Assembly (NCBI GenBank): GCA_947000775.1
Contig: CAMQGK010000144.1
Coordinates: 15,282,001-15,346,000 of the forward strand
Reading direction: 5' to 3'
DNA from: Pterois miles
Taxonomy: Eukaryota; Chordata; Actinopteri; Perciformes; Scorpaenidae
Length of the DNA: 64,000 nucleotides
The position numbers were made by a program, and so were the translations under genes. The notes under the pieces were generated by a model. It saw nothing but the letters and a program-made list of their open reading frames with translations, was not told the DNA's origin and did not search any database. Below, piece by piece: positions 60,646-64,000 of this stretch (positions are counted from its first letter, which is position 1; every line of letters begins with the position of its first letter).

Positions 60646-61472
60646 TAGGGGTGGGAATACGTCATATCAGTTCCGTATCCGTCAACCAAAACAAACCGCA
60701 CCTGGCTGCAGCGAGAAAGTAGAAAACGTCGATGGGTCTGCGTGGATACGACCTGCATCCTCACATTTTAAACACGCTACACATATAGTAAAGTATGGAA
60801 ACAATTTGGGTTTCACTCATTGTCAGGAAAAGCCAGCTGTTACTCTCATCTCTGTGGTGAAATCAGCCAAAGTTACATTGGTAGAGCACCCATATACTGA
60901 CATTTATGTTAAATGTATTCAAACGGCACCGATGGAGCTGACCATGGATGTATTAGGGGACGGAGCTGACAGGAGGGCTAGGACATACTTGGCGAAGTTA
61001 GCAGAAGTATACACGTGTGACTACGTACGGTTTTCAAAATAAGGTGTTAACAAAAGGAACTGTATATACAACATACATTTATGGAAATAATATTGATTGG
61101 ATTATATTCATCAGAAGTATAAAACATTATTTGTCCCTTATAAATTAAAAAGAAAATAGCACTATGTTGTGAAATAAATGTATTTATTCTTTGATATTTG
61201 GGTCGCTGGAACAAAAAGGCTGACAATTACTGATATATTTAACTTCAGGATAGGAAAATCAAATACTTTAATTTATTAATTTAGATATTTTCCAAAGATG
61301 TAGGACTCAACTTTTTCCCATGGTCTAGTGTTAAATAAATTAAACAAAAGTCGAAACAAATCTTATCAAATCGCAGAACTTAAAAAATCGCAATACATAT
61401 CCAATCGGCACCCACGTATGTTGATAGGAGCGAATCAGGAGATGGTGTAGGAGGTGTATCGTCCCAGCCCTA
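60646..61472 (+). mobile_element. hAT-type non-autonomous transposon with 8-bp target duplication
   Basis: The left end taggggtgggaatacg and the reverse complement of the right end, tagggctgggacgatac, form inverted termini. The 8-bp sequence ctagctag flanks both sides (60638-60645 and 61473-61480). Length 827 bp. A 153-codon frame (60581-61042) overlaps it. A nearby frame reads KVWKQFGF, which resembles part of a BED zinc finger, suggesting a decayed hAT transposase. The element lies just downstream of cbln1, possibly in its 3' UTR. Confidence 0.85.
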
Positions 61473-62234
61473 CTAGCTAGTAGCGTATTCATTTAAAATC
61501 TTGTAGACACCAGACAACAAACTGCCTTGGTATCAGAGATTTTTTTTTTTTTTTAAGCCAGTAATTACTATTATGTTAACTATAAAACAGCTTTACAGGG
61601 AATGTACATGAAGCACCCGATTTTGTGATCAGAGTTTAGTGTTTCCCCTATAAAAAAAATCTAGTTTGGCTTTGAAGGATGATCCAAAATCTGTGCAATT
61701 TATCAAGCCTGAAGAAAAAAAAAAATACAAATATGGCCACAGTAAATGGGAGATGTGGGGAAAACATTCGTCAAAGCTTATGTTGCTAGAGATATATGAA
61801 TTAATGATTGAATGAATGTGGAGGAAGGGAGGGTTGGGGGGGCATTACACTTGGGCTTTAGAACACTCTGGAACATATAAATGATCAATTGCGTCTTTCA
61901 GCAGAGAATAAAAAAGTTTTGGCTGTCCAAAGCTGCAGTCGAGCCACAGAGAAAACGGAGAGAGGATAAACGATGGATGAAAGGATGGATGAAAGGAGGA
62001 AGGGAAGTGAAGAAGCCATATCATCGTGCTGTTACATCTCTCTAACATCTCTCATCCTTCCTCTTCCCTCCTCCCTCTGCTGCATCCCAGAGTCTGTTGT
62101 CACATTTCCCTCTTCTTTTTTTTCTTCCATCTCATTCACATCCTTTTCTCTTTCCCACGCCCCTCTTCTTCCCCTCTGGCTTTTCATCACACTTCCCATC
62201 TTCCACCGGCTCCTCCTCATTCGTTTCCACCCCC

Positions 62235-62262
62235 TGCTCCTCCTCCTCCTCCTCCTCTTCCT
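62235..62262. repeat. (CCT)n tract in the probable cbln1 3' UTR
   Basis: About eight CCT-type units just after the stop codon (GGA/GAG-rich on the sense strand). Confidence 0.85.
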
Positions 62263-62274
62263 CAGCCCCTTTCT

Positions 62275-62496
<222 letters not shown>

Positions 62497-62535
62497 TTAC
62501 AGAGTGAAAAGGGAGGGAGGAGAGGCAGACATTTT

Positions 62536-62676
62536 CCACATATGCAAAGAAAAGTAATACATGAGTTCATTGAGTCCTTAAACAACAAGCAACATTGTGT
62601 AGTCCTTTTGATTGATTTAACCAAGGCTTTTAATAGTGTGGATCACGTAATATTGAGCCCATTAGACTGTAGACAG
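62536..62676 (+). pseudogene. LINE reverse-transcriptase fragment (Rex/L2/CR1-type)
   Basis: The plus-strand frame reads ...ESLNNKQHCVVLLIDLTKAFN followed by SVDHVILSPL. This matches the reverse-transcriptase palm motif of non-LTR retrotransposons (typically FIDLSKAFDTVDH...LL). The first catalytic Asp (LID) is present. Only about 45 residues survive, with no YADD motif nearby, so it is a dead scrap. It lies in the cbln1 intron in antisense orientation to the gene. Confidence 0.75.
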
Positions 62677-62750
62677 GGTATTAAATAGACATTATCAGTC
62701 GCTATAAGCCACATAGATGTGGGTCATTAGGGGCCTACCACACACACTAG
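62675..62750 (+). repeat. segment shared with the 34850 repeat
   Basis: 'ttatcagtcgctataagcca' and 'tgtgggtcattaggggccta' match 34848-34900 in the same orientation, whereas the neighbouring minisatellite is inverted relative to that copy. Confidence 0.6.
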
Positions 62751-62999
62751 CAGGTTTTATGATCAATTCACATGACATATCACTGAAGGAAGGAATAAAA
62801 GAACATGAAAGCAACCAGGAATTAAATAATTATGACAGGAACAGAAACGAAGGCGAGGCGCTGTAGTATCGCCAGTGAACGTCTATAAGGCGCAAAGATT
62901 AGGGATAATGGATGGGACACAGTAAACAGGGATTTCACTGTGTGGAACCAACAATGTTTAGTTGTCTTTGTGTTCGTACTTATTTGAACCCAAATCACT

Positions 63000-63360
63000 T
63001 TGTTTTTCCTGAAACTTAATTGTGTGCTTTTTTTTCCTAAACCTAAAGAAGTTGTAGTTTTATTGCCTAAACCTAAAGAATCTGCAGTTTTTTTCCCTAA
63101 ACCTACGGAAGTTGTAGTTTTGTTGCCTAAGCCTAAAGAATTTGTAGTTTTTTGCCTAAACCTAAAGAAGCTGCAGTTTTTTTCCTAAACCTACAGAAGT
63201 TGTAGTTTTGTTGCCTAAGCCTAAAGAATTTGTAGTTTTTTGCCTAAACCTAAAGAAGCTGCAGTTTTTTTCCTAAACCTACAGAAGTTGTAGTTTTGTT
63301 GCCTAAACCTAAAGAAGTTGTAGTTTTGTTGCTTAAGCCTAAAAACACCTTTTTGTTTGT
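63000..63360 (+). repeat. minisatellite of CCTAAACCTAAAGAAG units in the cbln1 intron
   Basis: About ten to twelve units of roughly 28-32 bp, alternating 'cctaaacctaaagaagctg' with 'cagttttttt' and 'cctaagcctaaagaatttg' with 'tagttttttg'. Some units pair into a higher-order repeat of about 88 bp. It is the reverse complement of the tandem units inside the 34835 family G repeat. Confidence 0.75.
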
Positions 63361-64000
63361 TTTCCTTAACATGAATAAAAGCATTGCTCTTGTGCCGACT
63401 GCATTTAACTGAGGAGGAAGACGGCAAATGTCACAATCGCTATCTGCTGAAAGATAGCAATGTGCCAACAAAGTACCTGACCACACCGCATTTTAAGACC
63501 AACACGTGCACAGACAGATGCAACTTAAAGTGTGATTGCACTGGGTGTGAAATTGACAACTGTGTCGCTCTGAAACTACAAATGACAGCTGCACTGTGCT
63601 GTGCGCCACTTTGCGCCACGTGTAACATAAAACTCAGTGAGTCATAATTAAATTAAATTATTTGTTACATTTTTTTTTCAAATGTTGGGACACATTTTCA
63701 GATTTTAAAAAAATCCTTGCATATGACATGAAGAAATATGCAGCAATACACGTGGTTACAATAATACAACAGAATATTATATTTGCATGGAGCAGCTTTG
63801 TGCTATGCAGTCAGCACATTATCAGTGGATATACATTGTGTGCTTCCCTTTTTTCAATTACCACTTAGAGAAGATTTAACAATGACATACAGCGACATCC
63901 ACACACACACACACACACAAAGACACAGCGAACCCACACTGTGTCTGACTCAACAAATGTTTCAATGGGGAATAACATATTCTCCTTACAAAGAGAAGTA

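Larger units (their letters stand above)
60050..62274 (-). other. region downstream of cbln1 stop: probable 3' UTR plus inserted repeat
   Basis: This is the sequence immediately 3' of the cbln1 stop on the minus strand. The first 250 bases are rich in purine on the minus strand, with a (CCT)n tract at about 62235-62262 on the plus strand. A complete hAT-type element interrupts the region at 60646-61472. Several TTTATT motifs on the plus strand (AATAAA on the minus), for example near 61189 and 60525, could be polyadenylation signals. I cannot tell which is used, so the UTR end is not defined. The stretch 60060-60360 is purine-rich and non-coding. Confidence 0.4.

Noticed and set aside
63000..63360. 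Telomere-like array (CCTAAACC units)
   Set aside because: Units are about 30 bp with unrelated spacers and the vertebrate telomere unit is different; best explained as a minisatellite.
63000..63360. CRISPR-like array (regular repeats with spacers)
   Set aside because: The whole unit is repetitive, spacers are not unique, and the genome is eukaryotic.

Overview
The window looks like a piece of a teleost (ray-finned fish) nuclear genome, and almost all of it is non-coding. The base composition is AT-rich, with long CA/TG, GA/TC, TA and TAA microsatellites. Interspersed sequences are of fish type: Tc1, hAT-like and TTAA-inserting DNA transposons, L1-like and Rex/L2-like LINE pieces, and many short non-autonomous families. 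No bacterial-style gene, operon, rRNA, tRNA or CRISPR array is present. Most open frames are chance frames or translate microsatellites.

The only coding sequence I recognise as an intact host gene is the last exon of cerebellin-1 (cbln1) on the minus strand at 62275-62472. It encodes the C-terminal 65 residues of the C1q domain and ends at a stop codon. A pyrimidine-rich AG acceptor lies just upstream, and the intron runs out of the window to the right; the earlier exons are not in view. The 62 kb to the left lie downstream of cbln1 and hold no host gene I can recognise. In mammals the gene also sits beside a large gene desert (between N4BP1 and CBLN1), so this is probably the fish counterpart; that is inference.

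Layout. 1-3.5 kb: a transposon copy (family I) and a dense CA/TG cluster. 3.5-5.5 kb: a 1.4 kb repeat (family B). 5.5-10.1 kb: microsatellites, a purine tract and repeat fragments. 10.2-11.2 kb: a dead L1-like LINE 3' end. 11.2-24.3 kb: repeat families and microsatellites. 24.6-34.2 kb: several non-repetitive stretches that could be conserved regulatory DNA, with repeats between them. 34.4-38.6 kb: nested repeats and a dead Tc1 transposon. 38.6-48 kb: repeats, including a complete hAT-type element with a perfect 8-bp target duplication inserted into a family B copy. 48-56.9 kb: mixed repeats. 56.9-59.4 kb: a transposon inside a transposon. 60.6-61.5 kb: a second hAT-type element with a perfect 8-bp target duplication. 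62.3 kb: the cbln1 exon. 62.5-64 kb: cbln1 intron with a LINE reverse-transcriptase scrap and a minisatellite.

The genes here do not form a pathway. What can be read is one host exon, candidate regulatory DNA and a layered history of transposon insertions. I found no convincing new biological system. The most informative structures are the elements whose ends and target-site duplications can be read directly.
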